From Alphaproteobacteria bacterium (GTDB taxonomy: Bacteria; Pseudomonadota; Alphaproteobacteria; UBA828), in assembly GCA_022826345.1 (NCBI GenBank), contig JAJDVB010000055.1, positions 1-22,924 on the forward strand: a stretch of 22,924 bases of DNA, read 5' to 3'. The translations under genes were made by a program, and so were the position numbers. Below the pieces are notes generated by a model, which was not told where the DNA came from, searched no databases, and saw only the letters and a program-made list of their open reading frames with translations. Shown here piece by piece: positions 1 to 8,861 of this stretch. Position 1 is the stretch's first letter. Each line of letters opens with the position of its first letter.

Positions 1-1125
1 GGCGGCGGCCTTCTCGGCGTCCTGCACCAGATGCGCGTAGCGGGCGGTGGTGCCCACCTTCGAATGCCCGAGAAGCTTGCCGATCATGCTCAGGCTCTCG
101 CCGAGCGCGAGCGCCTCCGAGGCGTGGCTGTGGCGGAGGTCGTGGATGCGCACGTCCTTCAGCCCGGCGCGATCCCGGATGCGGTTCCAGTAGTAACCGA
201 GGCCCGGCAGATGAGCACCGGGCTTCTTGCTGCGGATGACCCAGGGATTGCCCTCGACCCGCTCAATGCCGTCGAGCACCTTCAGCACCGGCGTGGTCAG
301 CGGCACCATGCGCGGCCCCCGTTTGCCGTCGCGGAGCCGGAACTCGCCCGCCGTGCGGTCCACGTCATCCCATTGCAGGGTGAGGATCTCGGACTTGCGG
401 CAGCCGGTCAGCATCAGCAGACGGATCGCCGCGATCGCCGGCGGCCACAGCGAGCCGTCGGCCTCCGCCTCCCTGAGCGCCGCGCCGAGGCCGCGGTACT
501 CGTCCGGCGACAGGAAGCGCTCGCGGGGCTCCTCGCGGTAGTGCCTGACCCGCTTGCAGGGATTGCGGCCGTGGGGCACGAGCTCCCACGTCGCGGCCAA
601 GGAATACATCTTCGAGAGCATGCTGACGACGTGGTTGGCCATCGACGGCGTGTCGCGCATGCGGTCGTGGAGCTCGATGACATGACTGGACCGCACGTCC
701 TTCACGAGGATGGTTCCGAGCGTGGGAACGATGTGCTTGTCGATGGCGGTGCGGTAGAGCTCCTGCGTCTTCGGCTTGCACTGCACGTTGACGTAGGCGC
801 GCATGCAGCGCGCCGCGAGATCGGCGACGGTGGGGTCCGGCTCGGGCTTCGGCGGGATGGGGTCGAGACCGCGCTTGATGCGGTCGATGATCCGGGCGGC
901 CTCGCGCCGGCGCCTGTCGAGCGCTTCGCCGGCGACGGGTCCGAGGGTGATGCGCTTCAGGCCGGCGGGTCCCCTGGACTGCACGACATAGACCTTGCGG
1001 CCGTTGCGCTGGACGCGCACGCCGAAGCCGGCGAGATCGCGGTCCCAATGGAAGGCGTCGCTGCCGGTGGCCGGGAGGGCGGCGATGCTACGGATGGTGA
1101 GACGGAGGGTGCTTCTCTTCGGCAT
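1..1125 (-). CDS. Tyrosine-type site-specific integrase (3' end beyond window)
   Basis: Predicted to catalyse site-specific DNA strand exchange for integration or excision of a mobile element. Translation from the ATG at 1125 gives 375 residues without a stop, so the gene leaves the window at base 1, in frame. Residues about 1-95 resemble the N-terminal arm-binding domain of P4-type integrases (AGFGVRVQRNG), about 100-185 the SAM-like core-binding domain, and about 200-375 the catalytic domain. The catalytic set is visible: R243 in TGCRKSE, H328 and R331 in HDLRHSH, H354 in LLGHS, and Y363 in ARYAHL, so the enzyme looks intact. A GGGGA stretch upstream could be a weak ribosome site. A second, truncated integrase gene lies directly upstream on the same strand. 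The long reading frame on the opposite strand here is an antisense shadow. Confidence 0.9.
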   Translation of the reverse strand, partial: MPKRSTLRLTIRSIAALPATGSDAFHWDRDLAGFGVRVQRNGRKVYVVQSRGPAGLKRITLGPVAGEALDRRRREAARIIDRIKRGLDPIPPKPEPDPTVADLAARCMRAYVNVQCKPKTQELYRTAIDKHIVPTLGTILVKDVRSSHVIELHDRMRDTPSMANHVVSMLSKMYSLAATWELVPHGRNPCKRVRHYREEPRERFLSPDEYRGLGAALREAEADGSLWPPAIAAIRLLMLTGCRKSEILTLQWDDVDRTAGEFRLRDGKRGPRMVPLTTPVLKVLDGIERVEGNPWVIRSKKPGAHLPGLGYYWNRIRDRAGLKDVRIHDLRHSHASEALALGESLSMIGKLLGHSKVGTTARYAHLVQDAEKAAA

Positions 1126-1289
1126 GGCGTTCCCCGGCGATGCGCCCCGGCCCGCGTCGGATACGGCCCGATTCGTGGTATCAAGGCGCACCTATGTGGC
1201 ATCACCTCGATGGGATATCCTAGAGCCCGCGTGTCCCCGATGCAAGGGGACGGGAACGCCGAAGAACTGAAAAACTCTAATAGATACGG

Positions 1290-2126
1290 TTAGTTAGGAA
1301 CCGCATGGCCCTGCACGGACCCGACTGACATCGGGATGGAATAACCGCCTGTCTTTCTATCGGGTAGGAACAGCCTGCCCTCTCGGTAGTAGCGCCATTT
1401 GAGAGTGACGATCTCGCTTCTGCGGCATCCGGTGAGCAGCAACAATCTTATGATCGCCACGAACTGCGGGTGATCGGCTTCGTGGCGCGTCAGCACGTCG
1501 CCGAGCCGACGAAGCTCGGCGACTGACAGGAAGCGCTCCCGCCCCCGGCGGCGATACCGTTTGATGCCCACACACGGATTGGTTCCTTCAGGACGATAGC
1601 CGTAGACCTCGGCCTGGCGCATAATGACGGAGAGAATGGGAGCGGAGCGGTCGGCGGCCACCGGAGTTTCGTGAAGGGACGCGAACCAGCGCCGGATGTC
1701 GCTCACGGTGATTTCGCCGATCAAGCGATCCCTGAACCAGGGCAGGATCTGGTTGCGGTAATAGCCGCGGTTGACTCTGAGCGTCGATGGCTTCCAGTTT
1801 CTGGCGTAGCGCCGAAACACTTCTTCGGCGACCGTCTCGAAGGCGATGTCGGGCAGTGCTGTGGACTGCGCGACACTGCCTTCCCGGATTGCGGCCATCA
1901 CGGTCTTCGCTCGGTCGCGAGCCTCGTCCGTGCCGATAAGGCCCGCTTCGCCGATGATCTTCCAGGTCCGTCTTCCCTGGTACTGGAGGTGGATGAAGTA
2001 GCGTTTGGCGCCCGAGGGCATTACCCTCACGCCGAAACCCATGAGTTTTCGGTCGCGGACGTCGTAAGCGGACTTGCGGGGCTTGAGCGTGTGGATGCGG
2101 CGTTCGTCGAGGCGGACCGTGGCCAT
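1290..2126 (-). pseudogene. Truncated tyrosine integrase lacking its catalytic C-terminus
   Basis: This is a second integrase of the same general family as its neighbour but clearly diverged from it. The start at 2126 is preceded by GGGAGGA at a good distance; the frame stays open 28 codons further upstream but without such a site. The 278-residue product has the N-terminal domain (MGFGVRVMPSGAKRYF, about 29-44), a core-binding domain (about 95-180) and the beginning of the catalytic domain with R235 in LLTGCRRSE. The match ends near KTGGYSIPMS, residues 258-267, followed by eleven unrelated residues and a stop. The H-x-x-R, second His and Tyr motifs are missing, so it cannot carry out strand exchange alone. 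Intact members of the family are about 380-420 residues. Either deletion or recombination at about 1320 removed the end. A dominant-negative or DNA-binding role is conceivable but only inference. Confidence 0.82.
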
Positions 2127-2282
2127 CGATTGTCCTCCCATGCTCTCAGTTGCAGTGGGGGCGAAATCGGGGACCGATTCCGCCTCCAGCGGCCGAATCA
2201 GGAGGAACAAAGCAACGCCGTATCAGTCAGTTAGCACCGAAGGTGCGCGACGAGGTGTGCGCGGCCTGACACCGCTCACAGG

Positions 2283-2347
2283 TTTTCCACCGGTTTTCCA
2301 CAGCTAATCCACCGGGTTATCAACTGTTTATCGACAGCTTCTCCACC
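2283..2347 (+). repeat. Six phased DnaA-box-like direct repeats (11-12 bp period)
   Basis: Six 9-mers start at 2283, 2294, 2305, 2317, 2328 and 2339: TTTTCCACC, TTTTCCACA, TAATCCACC, TTATCAACT, TTATCGACA and TTCTCCACC. Spacing is 11, 11, 12, 11 and 11 bp, so they sit on nearly the same face of the helix. The second fits the relaxed bacterial DnaA box TTWTNCACA exactly; the others differ by one to three bases. The array lies between the truncated integrase and the beta-oxidation gene. No strongly AT-rich unwinding element and no dnaA, parAB or hemE gene is visible, so origin function is not supported here. Alternatives are a DnaA-controlled promoter, a DnaA-titrating site, or integrase arm-type binding sites. 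Confidence 0.6.
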
Positions 2348-2368
2348 AAAGACAGAGGAACGCGAGGA

Positions 2369-4468
2369 ATGAGCGGCGCGAGCTTGGAGCGCGAGGGCGC
2401 GGTCGGCGTCATCACCATCGACAACCCGCCGGTGAACGCCATGAGCCCCGGCGTGCCGGGCGCAATCCTGGAGCGGCTGGCGGAAGCGCAAGCCGATAAC
2501 GCGGTCGAGGCCGTGGTCCTGCGCTGCGCGGGCAAAGGCGGACTCGCCGGCGCCGACATTCGCTCGTTCGGCAAACCCTGGCCCGAGGGGGAGCCCACGC
2601 TGCGCGACGTGATCCCGGCGATCGAGCGCTCTGCCAAGCCGGTGATCGTCGCTCTCAACGGCTATTGCCTGGGCGGCGGGCTCGAGTTGGCGCTTTCCTG
2701 CCACTACCGGGTCGCAAGCCCGACGACCGAGGTCGGTCAACCGGAGGTGTTGCTCGGCTTCCCGCCCGGCGCGGGCGGCACCCAGCGCCTGCCCCGGCTC
2801 GCCGGCGTTGAGACGGCGCTCGCGATGATCGTCGACGGCACAAGCGTCGCTGCCGAAGAGGCGGCCCAGAGCGGCATCATCGACCGGGTGATCGACGGCG
2901 ACCTGCTGGAAGGCGCGCTCGCCTTCGCATCGGAACGGATCGCCGCCGGGCAGCCGCATCCGCTCGCCCGCGAGCGAGAGCCGGTGTTGAAGGACCCGGA
3001 TGTCTTCGCGGCCACGCGCAAGCGCCTTGAACGGCGGGCGCGCGGCCAGCGAGCCCCGATTGCATGCCTGGAATGCGTCGAATCAGCACTGACGCTCCCC
3101 TTCGACGAGGGGATCCGCAAGGAACGGGAGATCTTCCAGGAATGCATGGCCTCGCCCGAATCGGCGGCGCTCCGCCACGTGTTCTTTGCCGAGCGGGCCG
3201 TGCGCAAGGTGCCGGGTATCGGCAAGGACACGTCGGCCCGGACCATCGAGCACGCCGCCATCATCGGCGCCGGCACCATGGGCAGGGGCATCGCCACCTG
3301 CTTCGCCAACGCCGGAATCCCGGTGCGCCTGATGGACTCCGACTCAGACGCCCTCGAACGCGCGCTGGCCGCGATCCGCAACGACTACGAGCGCCGCGTG
3401 GAGCGCGGGCGGCTCGGCGCAGCGGACGCCGAGGCCCGCGTCGAGCTGATCGAGCCGATCGAATCGCTGGAAGGCGTGGGCGGCGCCGATCTCGTCATCG
3501 AAGCGGTGTTCGAGGAGATGCCGCTGAAGGAAGAGGTGTTCCGCAACCTCGATTCGGCGTGCGACGAGGGCACGATCATCGCCTCCAACACCTCGTATCT
3601 CGACGTCAACCACTTGGCCGACATCGTGCCGCACCGCAAGGGCAACGCGCTCGGCATGCACTTCTTCAGTCCAGCCCAAGTGATGCGGCTCCTGGAGGTG
3701 GTGCGCACCGATTCGGCCTCGCCCGAAACTTTGGCCACCGTGCTCGCGCTCGGCCGGCGGCTCGGCAAGATTGCGGTCGTGGCCGGCGTCTGCCACGGCT
3801 TCATCGGCAACCGCATGCTGGAGGGCTACACACGGCAGGTGCGCTTCCTGCTGGAGGAAGGCGCGAGCCCGACCGAGATCGACGACGCGCTCACCGGCTT
3901 CGGCATGGCGATGGGGCCCTGCGCCGTCGCCGACCTCGCCGGCCTCGACGTGAGCTGGCGCAAGCGCAAGGCCGACGCGCACCTGCGCGATCCCTCCAAG
4001 CGCTATTCGGCGGTGGCCGACCGCCTCTGCGAACGCGGCCGCTTCGGCCAGAAGACCAGCGCCGGTTACTACCGCTATGAGCCCGGCAGCCGCACGCCGA
4101 TACCGGACCCGGAGGTGGATGCGCTCATCGCGGAGGTCGCGACGGAAAGCGGCATCGAGCGCCGCGCCATCGGCGCGGACGAGATCGTTGAACGCTGCCT
4201 CTACCACCTGGTCAACGAAGGGGCGCGCGTGCTGGAAGACGGCATCGCACTCCGTGCGAGCGACATCGACATCGTGTGGATCAACGGTTACGGCTTCCCC
4301 CGCTGGCGGGGCGGCGTGATGCACTGGGCCGACCACGTCGGTCTCGGCGCCATTCACACGGCCATCGCCCGCCTCCACGAGAGCCAGGACTATTGGGAGC
4401 CGGCGCCGCTGCTCGGCCAGCTTGCGGAGGAAGGCAAGAGCTTCGCCGACTTCGACCGGGCACAGTAA
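2369..4468 (+). CDS. Bifunctional enoyl-CoA hydratase / 3-hydroxyacyl-CoA dehydrogenase (FadJ/FadB-like)
   Basis: Catalyses two successive steps of fatty-acid beta-oxidation: hydration of 2-enoyl-CoA and NAD-dependent oxidation of the 3-hydroxyacyl-CoA. It should act in the cytoplasm. The 699 residues have the usual size and order. The crotonase domain (about 1-190) has the oxyanion and catalytic region GGGLELAL with E106 and PEVLLGFPPGAGGTQR with E126. The Rossmann domain has GAGTMG at 300-305. The dehydrogenase motif MHFFSPAQ with H431 and E443 follows, then C-terminal helical domains with GFIGNRM. AGAGGAA and GAGGA precede the ATG. No thiolase, acyl-CoA dehydrogenase or fadR-like gene is in view, so it appears to be a single-gene unit, with the phased DnaA-box-like array 22 bp upstream. 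It converges on rlmN. Exact chain-length preference cannot be read. Confidence 0.93.
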   Translation: MSGASLEREGAVGVITIDNPPVNAMSPGVPGAILERLAEAQADNAVEAVVLRCAGKGGLAGADIRSFGKPWPEGEPTLRDVIPAIERSAKPVIVALNGYCLGGGLELALSCHYRVASPTTEVGQPEVLLGFPPGAGGTQRLPRLAGVETALAMIVDGTSVAAEEAAQSGIIDRVIDGDLLEGALAFASERIAAGQPHPLAREREPVLKDPDVFAATRKRLERRARGQRAPIACLECVESALTLPFDEGIRKEREIFQECMASPESAALRHVFFAERAVRKVPGIGKDTSARTIEHAAIIGAGTMGRGIATCFANAGIPVRLMDSDSDALERALAAIRNDYERRVERGRLGAADAEARVELIEPIESLEGVGGADLVIEAVFEEMPLKEEVFRNLDSACDEGTIIASNTSYLDVNHLADIVPHRKGNALGMHFFSPAQVMRLLEVVRTDSASPETLATVLALGRRLGKIAVVAGVCHGFIGNRMLEGYTRQVRFLLEEGASPTEIDDALTGFGMAMGPCAVADLAGLDVSWRKRKADAHLRDPSKRYSAVADRLCERGRFGQKTSAGYYRYEPGSRTPIPDPEVDALIAEVATESGIERRAIGADEIVERCLYHLVNEGARVLEDGIALRASDIDIVWINGYGFPRWRGGVMHWADHVGLGAIHTAIARLHESQDYWEPAPLLGQLAEEGKSFADFDRAQ

Positions 4469-4479
4469 GGAGAGCCCAG

Positions 4480-4503
4480 GCGCCGGATTCAAGCCGCCGG
4501 CGC
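4480..4503. terminator. Possible bidirectional terminator hairpin
   Basis: A 7-bp perfect stem, GCGCCGG at 4480-4486 and CCGGCGC at 4497-4503, lies between two convergent genes and overlaps the last codons of rlmN. There is no clear T tract on either side, so factor-independent termination is uncertain. Confidence 0.3.
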
Positions 4504-5676
4504 GCTCACCGTGCCGGGATCTCCTCCGCGCAGCCGAGGTCGCGGCACACTCGCCGACTTGAGTTGGCCGCAGGCCGCCTGGATATCGCGGCCGCGCGGC
4601 GCGCGCACCGGAGCGGCGTAGCCCGCCCGGTTGACGATCGCAGCGAACCGTTCGATGGCCTCCGGTGACGAGCACTCGTAGGGCGCGCCCGGCCAGGGAT
4701 TGAAGGGGATCAGGTTCAGCTTGGCAGGAATGCCGGCGATCAGGCGCACCAAGTCGCGGGCTTCGGCCTCGGAGTCGTTCACGCCCTTCAGCATCACGTA
4801 TTCGAAGGTGATGCGCCGCGCGTTGCTGGCACCCGGGTAGCGCCGGCAGGCGTCGAGCAGCACCGCAATCGGGTACTTGCGGTTGATCGGAACCAGCTCG
4901 TCGCGCAGGTCGTCGCGGACGGCGTGAAGTGAGACCGCGAGGCCAACGCCGAGCTCGGCGCCGCAGCGCTCGATCATCGGCACCACGCCGGCGGTAGAGA
5001 GCGTGATCCGCCGGCGCGAGAGCGCGATCCCCTCCGGGTCCATGACGATGCGCAGAGCCTTGGCGACGTTGTCGTAATTGAACAGCGGCTCGCCCATGCC
5101 CATCATCACGATGTTGGAGAGCATGCGCGGGCCGCGCGGCGATGGCCATTCGCCGTAGGCATCGCGGGCCGTGAGGAACTGCCCGACGATCTCGCCGGCT
5201 TCCAGATTACGCACCATGCGCTGGGTGCCGGTGTGGCAGAAGGTGCAGGAGAGCGTGCATCCCACCTGGGACGAAATGCAAAGCGCGCCGCGGTCTTCCT
5301 CGGGGATGTAGACGGTCTCCACCTCGCGGCCGTCGGCGAAGCGCAGCAGCCACTTCCGCGTGCCGTCGGACGCGCGTTGCTCCGTCGCCATCTCGGGGCG
5401 CGCCAGGGTATGGCGCTCGGCGAGCGCGGCGCGGAGCGCGCCGCTGATCGTGGTCATTGCGCCGAACTCGACGGCGCCTCGGTGGTAAATCCAGTGCCAG
5501 AGCTGCTTGGCCCGCATGCGCAGGCGGTCCTCCGGCACGCCGACGGCCCGCAGACGCAGGGCGAGCTCGTCCCGCGTGAGCCCGATCAGGCTTTCCCGAG
5601 CGGTGCTTGTCTGGATCGTTGAGCTATCGCCGGCCGCGGCCTCGGCGCACCCGGCGGAACTTGGGGCTACGGGCAC
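4489..5676 (-). CDS. rlmN: 23S rRNA/tRNA adenine-C2 methyltransferase RlmN
   Basis: A radical-SAM enzyme that methylates C2 of A2503 in 23S rRNA and, in studied bacteria, A37 of some tRNAs; it supports translational accuracy. The 395-residue product has the radical-SAM cluster ligands C140, C144 and C147 in CTLSCTFC, the SAM-binding [13 protein letters not shown], the VSLHA and VPINRKYPI segments, and the C-terminal [11 protein letters not shown] with C369, the cysteine that forms the protein-RNA intermediate in this family. The start is a GTG at 5676, 10 bp inside the end of the upstream IalB-like gene, so the two are probably translationally coupled. The first about 25 residues are weakly conserved in nature, and a later start cannot be excluded. 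The antisense strand carries long shadow frames. Confidence 0.95.
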   Translation of the reverse strand: MPVAPSSAGCAEAAAGDSSTIQTSTARESLIGLTRDELALRLRAVGVPEDRLRMRAKQLWHWIYHRGAVEFGAMTTISGALRAALAERHTLARPEMATEQRASDGTRKWLLRFADGREVETVYIPEEDRGALCISSQVGCTLSCTFCHTGTQRMVRNLEAGEIVGQFLTARDAYGEWPSPRGPRMLSNIVMMGMGEPLFNYDNVAKALRIVMDPEGIALSRRRITLSTAGVVPMIERCGAELGVGLAVSLHAVRDDLRDELVPINRKYPIAVLLDACRRYPGASNARRITFEYVMLKGVNDSEAEARDLVRLIAGIPAKLNLIPFNPWPGAPYECSSPEAIERFAAIVNRAGYAAPVRAPRGRDIQAACGQLKSASVPRPRLRGGDPGTVSAPAA

Positions 5677-6203
5677 GCCCTGACGATGGCGTCGTGGATC
5701 TTGGTAAAGCCGATCAGGGAGTAGCTGTCTTCGGAGTAGGTGTTCTTGAGAGACACCCCGCGCACCTTCATCTCACGGCCGCGTATCATGGCCTTGACGA
5801 CGGTGGCATCCGCCGCTTCGTCACTCACCCACGCGTGCTCACCATGGGTGAGGTCGAAGTTGAACTGACGCCCGTCGATGCTCACCTTCACGGCCTTTCC
5901 CTCAGGATAGGGATAGCCCGAGGTTACGCTGACCTCCTCGGTCGTCCTCGCCGCCTGGCGGCGGGTCACCATGACGTTGGGCGCGCCGCGCCGCTTGTAA
6001 TTGCCCGCGGACTTCGCCGGTTTGGCATGCATGTAGCAGACTTTATTGCCGTCCCGGACGTAGCTGTGCGCCTTCCAATTGGCGTTCTCGGCCAAGGGCT
6101 CAGGCTTCACCTGCGCGTCCGCCCCGTGGGGGCCGGCGAGCAGTGAAACACACAGAACGGCGGAAAACAGGAGCGCCGGCGTCGCGGCGATGCGTCGGTT
6201 CAT
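5667..6203 (-). CDS. IalB-family (invasion-associated locus B) exported protein
   Basis: Family named after Bartonella IalB; its biochemical role is not established. The 178 residues begin with a signal peptide (basic MNRR, hydrophobic core to about residue 24, likely cleavage near GADA at 27-30), so the mature protein should be periplasmic or on the surface. The body has the family pattern: VCYMHAKP near the start with one Cys, then [58 protein letters not shown], and a terminal ACP with a second Cys; the two Cys may form a disulfide. It is first in a probable two-gene unit with rlmN, which it overlaps by 10 bp. GAGG lies very close to the ATG. Nothing here implies invasion; the family is common in free-living alphaproteobacteria. 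Confidence 0.85.
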   Translation of the reverse strand: MNRRIAATPALLFSAVLCVSLLAGPHGADAQVKPEPLAENANWKAHSYVRDGNKVCYMHAKPAKSAGNYKRRGAPNVMVTRRQAARTTEEVSVTSGYPYPEGKAVKVSIDGRQFNFDLTHGEHAWVSDEAADATVVKAMIRGREMKVRGVSLKNTYSEDSYSLIGFTKIHDAIVRACP

Positions 6204-6388
6204 GGCCTCTGGAAGCTTATGGGCGACGGCGGCGCAGCATAACCAAAATGATGCCCGGCCGCCAGTACCTCTCCCCGCCGGTTCATATCACGATTCCGAC
6301 ATAGGCTACCCAACCCGCTTCGCGCCCTCCCCCGACACTCCGGCGCCAAGCGGTTTACGGCGGGCCCGGCGCGGTCCATATAGAGAGC

Positions 6389-6952
6389 ATGGCGATACTC
6401 AAGATCGCACGCATGGGCCACCCCGTGCTGAGCCGCGCCGCATTGCCGGTGGCCGACCCGACCGCACCGGCGATCGCGCGACTGATCGAGGACATGATGG
6501 AGACGTTGGAGGACGCAAACGGAGCCGGCCTCGCAGCACCCCAGGTCCACGTGCCGTTACGGCTCGTGCTCTTCCGCGTGCCGCCCGGCCGCGAGACGGC
6601 GGGGGAAGAGAGCGCGGATGACGAGCCAGCGCCTTCGTCGGAGCTGGAGTCGCCGACGGTCCTCATCAACCCCGCAATCGAGCCGATCGGCGAGCGCATG
6701 GTGGAGGACCTGGAAGCGTGCCTCTCCCTCCCCGGCCTCGCCGGCATCGTGCCGCGCTACGACCACATCCGTTACCGCTGGACCGACACCGAAGGCCGCA
6801 GCCACGAGTGCGAGGCGCGGGGATTCCATGCGCGCGTGGTGCAGCATGAGTGCGACCACCTGGATGGTATCCTTTATCCGATGCGGATGACCGACCTCTC
6901 GACCCTCACCTTCACGAGCGAGCTCGGCCGCCCGGCGGCCGTGGAGGCCTGA
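6389..6952 (+). CDS. def: Peptide deformylase
   Basis: Removes the formyl group from the N-terminal methionine of nascent proteins. The 187 residues contain the three family motifs: GAGLAAPQ at 45-52, EACLS at 109-113 with the metal-binding C111, and QHECDHLDG with H153, E154 and H157. Two features are unusual. Motif 2 is normally EGCLS and here has Ala for Gly. An acidic stretch, about residues 67-88 (ETAGEESADDEPAPSSELES), separates motif 1 from the following strand. No strong ribosome site is visible; AGAG is adjacent to the start, and TATAGA ends only five bases before the ATG, so a leaderless mRNA is possible. Only three bases separate it from the COQ9 gene downstream, implying co-transcription. 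fmt is not next to it, unlike in many bacteria, so this may be a second deformylase copy. Confidence 0.92.
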   Translation: MAILKIARMGHPVLSRAALPVADPTAPAIARLIEDMMETLEDANGAGLAAPQVHVPLRLVLFRVPPGRETAGEESADDEPAPSSELESPTVLINPAIEPIGERMVEDLEACLSLPGLAGIVPRYDHIRYRWTDTEGRSHECEARGFHARVVQHECDHLDGILYPMRMTDLSTLTFTSELGRPAAVEA

Positions 6953-6955
6953 GCC

Positions 6956-7645
6956 ATGTGGCGGGCGCTGCCTGCGGACGAGACGCGCGACCGGCTGCTG
7001 GTCGCGGTTCTCTCCCACGTGCCCTTCGACGGCTGGTCCGAGAAGGCGCTGGCTGCGGCAGCGGCGGAGCTTGGTATCGAGGCCGAGGAGGCGCACCAGG
7101 CCTTTGCCGGCGGGCCGGTCGCGCTCGTCACCTATCACGCGGCCTACGCCGACCGGCGCATGGAAGAGGCGCTGAAGGAGTCCGATCTGGCGGAAATGCG
7201 GCTGCGGGAGCGCATCGCGCACGCCGTGCGTCTCAGGCTCGAGCAGAACGTGGCACACCGCGAGGCGATCCGCGCGGCGTTGCCGATCCTGGCGCAGCCC
7301 GTCAATGGCCCGCACGCGCTCTCGTCCCTCTACCGCACCGTGGACACGGTCTGGTTCGCGGTCGGCGACAAGTCGACGGATTTCGGCTTCTACACCAAGC
7401 GCGCCCTGCTCGCCGGCGTCTACCTCTCCACCCTGCTCTACTGGCTGAACGACGGCTCCGAGGACACGCAGGCGACCTGGGGCTTCCTCGACCGCCGTAT
7501 CGCCGACGTCATGCGCATCCAGACGGCGCGAGGGCAATTCGCCCGCTTCCGCCCACCGGGCTTCGGGCTATTGCGGCGCCTGCGCGAGGCCGCCCGCGCC
7601 GCCGCGGACCCCATGCGGGCGGGCGGCCCACAAAGCCCGTCGTAA
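6956..7645 (+). CDS. COQ9-family protein (ubiquinone biosynthesis)
   Basis: COQ9 binds lipids and in mitochondria delivers quinone intermediates to the hydroxylase COQ7; the bacterial homologues are presumed to act similarly in ubiquinone synthesis. The 229 residues show the family arrangement: a TetR-like N-terminal helical part (RDRLLVAVLSHVPFDGWSEKA, about 11-31), then ERIAHAVRLRLEQN and the C-terminal domain with SLYRTVDTVWFAVGDKSTDFGFYTKRALLAGVYLSTLLYW, the most conserved segment of the family, and a terminal FLDRRIADVMRI helix. COQ9 is restricted to eukaryotes and alphaproteobacteria, which supports the taxonomic reading. It follows def by three bases and converges with hemW. Confidence 0.92.
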   Translation: MWRALPADETRDRLLVAVLSHVPFDGWSEKALAAAAAELGIEAEEAHQAFAGGPVALVTYHAAYADRRMEEALKESDLAEMRLRERIAHAVRLRLEQNVAHREAIRAALPILAQPVNGPHALSSLYRTVDTVWFAVGDKSTDFGFYTKRALLAGVYLSTLLYWLNDGSEDTQATWGFLDRRIADVMRIQTARGQFARFRPPGFGLLRRLREAARAAADPMRAGGPQSPS

Positions 7646-7654
7646 CACGCGGAT

Positions 7655-7670
7655 CCGGCGCGATCGCCGG
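7655..7670. terminator. Possible bidirectional terminator hairpin
   Basis: CCGGCG at 7655-7660 and CGCCGG at 7665-7670 form a perfect 6-bp stem with a four-base loop in the 28-bp gap between the convergent COQ9 and hemW genes. No T tract follows on either side. Confidence 0.35.
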
Positions 7671-7673
7671 CTC

Positions 7674-8861
7674 CTACACAAGCAACTCGACCAGCAGGCT
7701 GTTGAGGAGCGGCCGGCCGGCGGCGGTAGCGCGCAGCCGCCCGTCCCCTCGCTCCAGATAGCCGGCCTCGACGAGTCGGGCGAGGCCACCGGGGTCGATC
7801 ACCCGGTCGGGATCACAGCCGGTGCGCTCCTTCAGGCGCGCTTCCGATACCCCTTCCGCAAGCCTGAGGCCCATCATCAGCATCTCGCCCGCTTGTTCTT
7901 GCGGATCGAGGGGACGTGTCTCGGCGGTGCCGTGGCCCGCGCGCTCGACGGCGGAGAGCCAGGACTCGGGGGCGGCGTGCTGGCGCGTCGCCTGCCGCTC
8001 CTCCCCTGCCGGCGCGATACGGCCGTGGGCGCCCGGCCCGATGCCCACGTAGTCGTCATAGCGCCAGTAGGCGAGGTTGTGACGGCAGGCATCGCCGCCG
8101 CGCGCATGGTTCGAGACCTCGTAGGCCGCAAAGCCGGCCGCCTCCATGCTCTCTTGGGTCGAGTCGTAAAGAGCGCGGCCGGTATCGTCGTCGGGCAGCG
8201 CGAACGCGCCGTCGCGCTCCTGCCGCCAGAAGGGCGTGCCTTTCTCGATGGTGAGCTGGTAGAGGGAGAGGTGATCGCCGGCGAACGACAACGCCTCGCT
8301 CAGCTCTTCGCGCCAGGCCTCAACCGCCTGGCCGGGTCTCGCATAGATCAGGTCGAAAGAGCTGCGCGGCATGATGCGCTGCGCCAGCGCCACCGCTTGG
8401 CGCGCCTCTGCCGCGTCGTGCCCGCGCCCGAGTAATTGGAGAGCGTCGTTGTCCAACGCCTGCACGCCGAGCGAGACCCGGTTGATGCCGGCTGCGCGGA
8501 AATCCTCGAGTCGCGCAGCCTCGGTCGAGGTCGGATTGGCTTCGAGGGTGATTTCGGCGTCCGGCGCGAGGGTCCAGCACTCCGCCGCCCGGTCGATGAC
8601 GGCGGCTGCGGTCTCGGGCGGCATCAGCGAGGGCGTGCCGCCGCCGAAGAAGATGCTGTTGACCGCCGCCCCCGGCAGCAGCGCCGCGAAGTGGTCGAGC
8701 TCGCGCAGCAGCGCACCCCGCCATCTGGCCTGATCCACGCTCTCCCTGACATGGCTGTTGAAGTCGCAATAGGGACACTTGGAGAGGCAGAACGGCCAGT
8801 GGACGTAGAGGGCAAGCGCCGGGGGCGCGCCGGTGGAGGCGAGCTCGGGTTCGCCCGTCAC
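7674..8861 (-). CDS. hemW: HemW, radical-SAM haem chaperone (formerly oxygen-independent coproporphyrinogen oxidase-like)
   Basis: HemW proteins bind haem and help insert it into target proteins; many are mis-named HemN. The 395-residue product has the radical-SAM cluster motif C25-LSK-C29-PY-C32, then [51 protein letters not shown] and [22 protein letters not shown]. The order and length fit HemW. The three-Cys motif without the extra downstream Cys found in true HemN supports HemW over HemN. The start is a GTG at 8861 that overlaps the rdgB stop in the four bases GTGA, so translation is probably coupled. It is last in the operon rph-rdgB-hemW. Confidence 0.93.
   Translation of the reverse strand: MTGEPELASTGAPPALALYVHWPFCLSKCPYCDFNSHVRESVDQARWRGALLRELDHFAALLPGAAVNSIFFGGGTPSLMPPETAAAVIDRAAECWTLAPDAEITLEANPTSTEAARLEDFRAAGINRVSLGVQALDNDALQLLGRGHDAAEARQAVALAQRIMPRSSFDLIYARPGQAVEAWREELSEALSFAGDHLSLYQLTIEKGTPFWRQERDGAFALPDDDTGRALYDSTQESMEAAGFAAYEVSNHARGGDACRHNLAYWRYDDYVGIGPGAHGRIAPAGEERQATRQHAAPESWLSAVERAGHGTAETRPLDPQEQAGEMLMMGLRLAEGVSEARLKERTGCDPDRVIDPGGLARLVEAGYLERGDGRLRATAAGRPLLNSLLVELLV

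Noticed and set aside
31..1293. A 420-codon plus-strand open frame
   Set aside because: It is antisense to the integrase, whose minus-strand translation has all catalytic motifs; the plus frame has no recognisable domain and an Ala/Arg/Val-rich composition typical of GC-rich shadows.
2270..2368. Calling the DnaA-box-like array the chromosomal origin
   Set aside because: No AT-rich unwinding region and no typical origin-linked gene (dnaA, hemE, parAB, mnmG) is present, and five of the six units deviate from the consensus.
3344..5149. A 601-codon minus-strand frame across the beta-oxidation gene and rlmN
   Set aside because: It covers two well-supported genes in wrong frames; its right part is an out-of-frame reading of rlmN.
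6557..7537. A 326-codon minus-strand frame
   Set aside because: It lies antisense to def and the COQ9 gene, both with family motifs.
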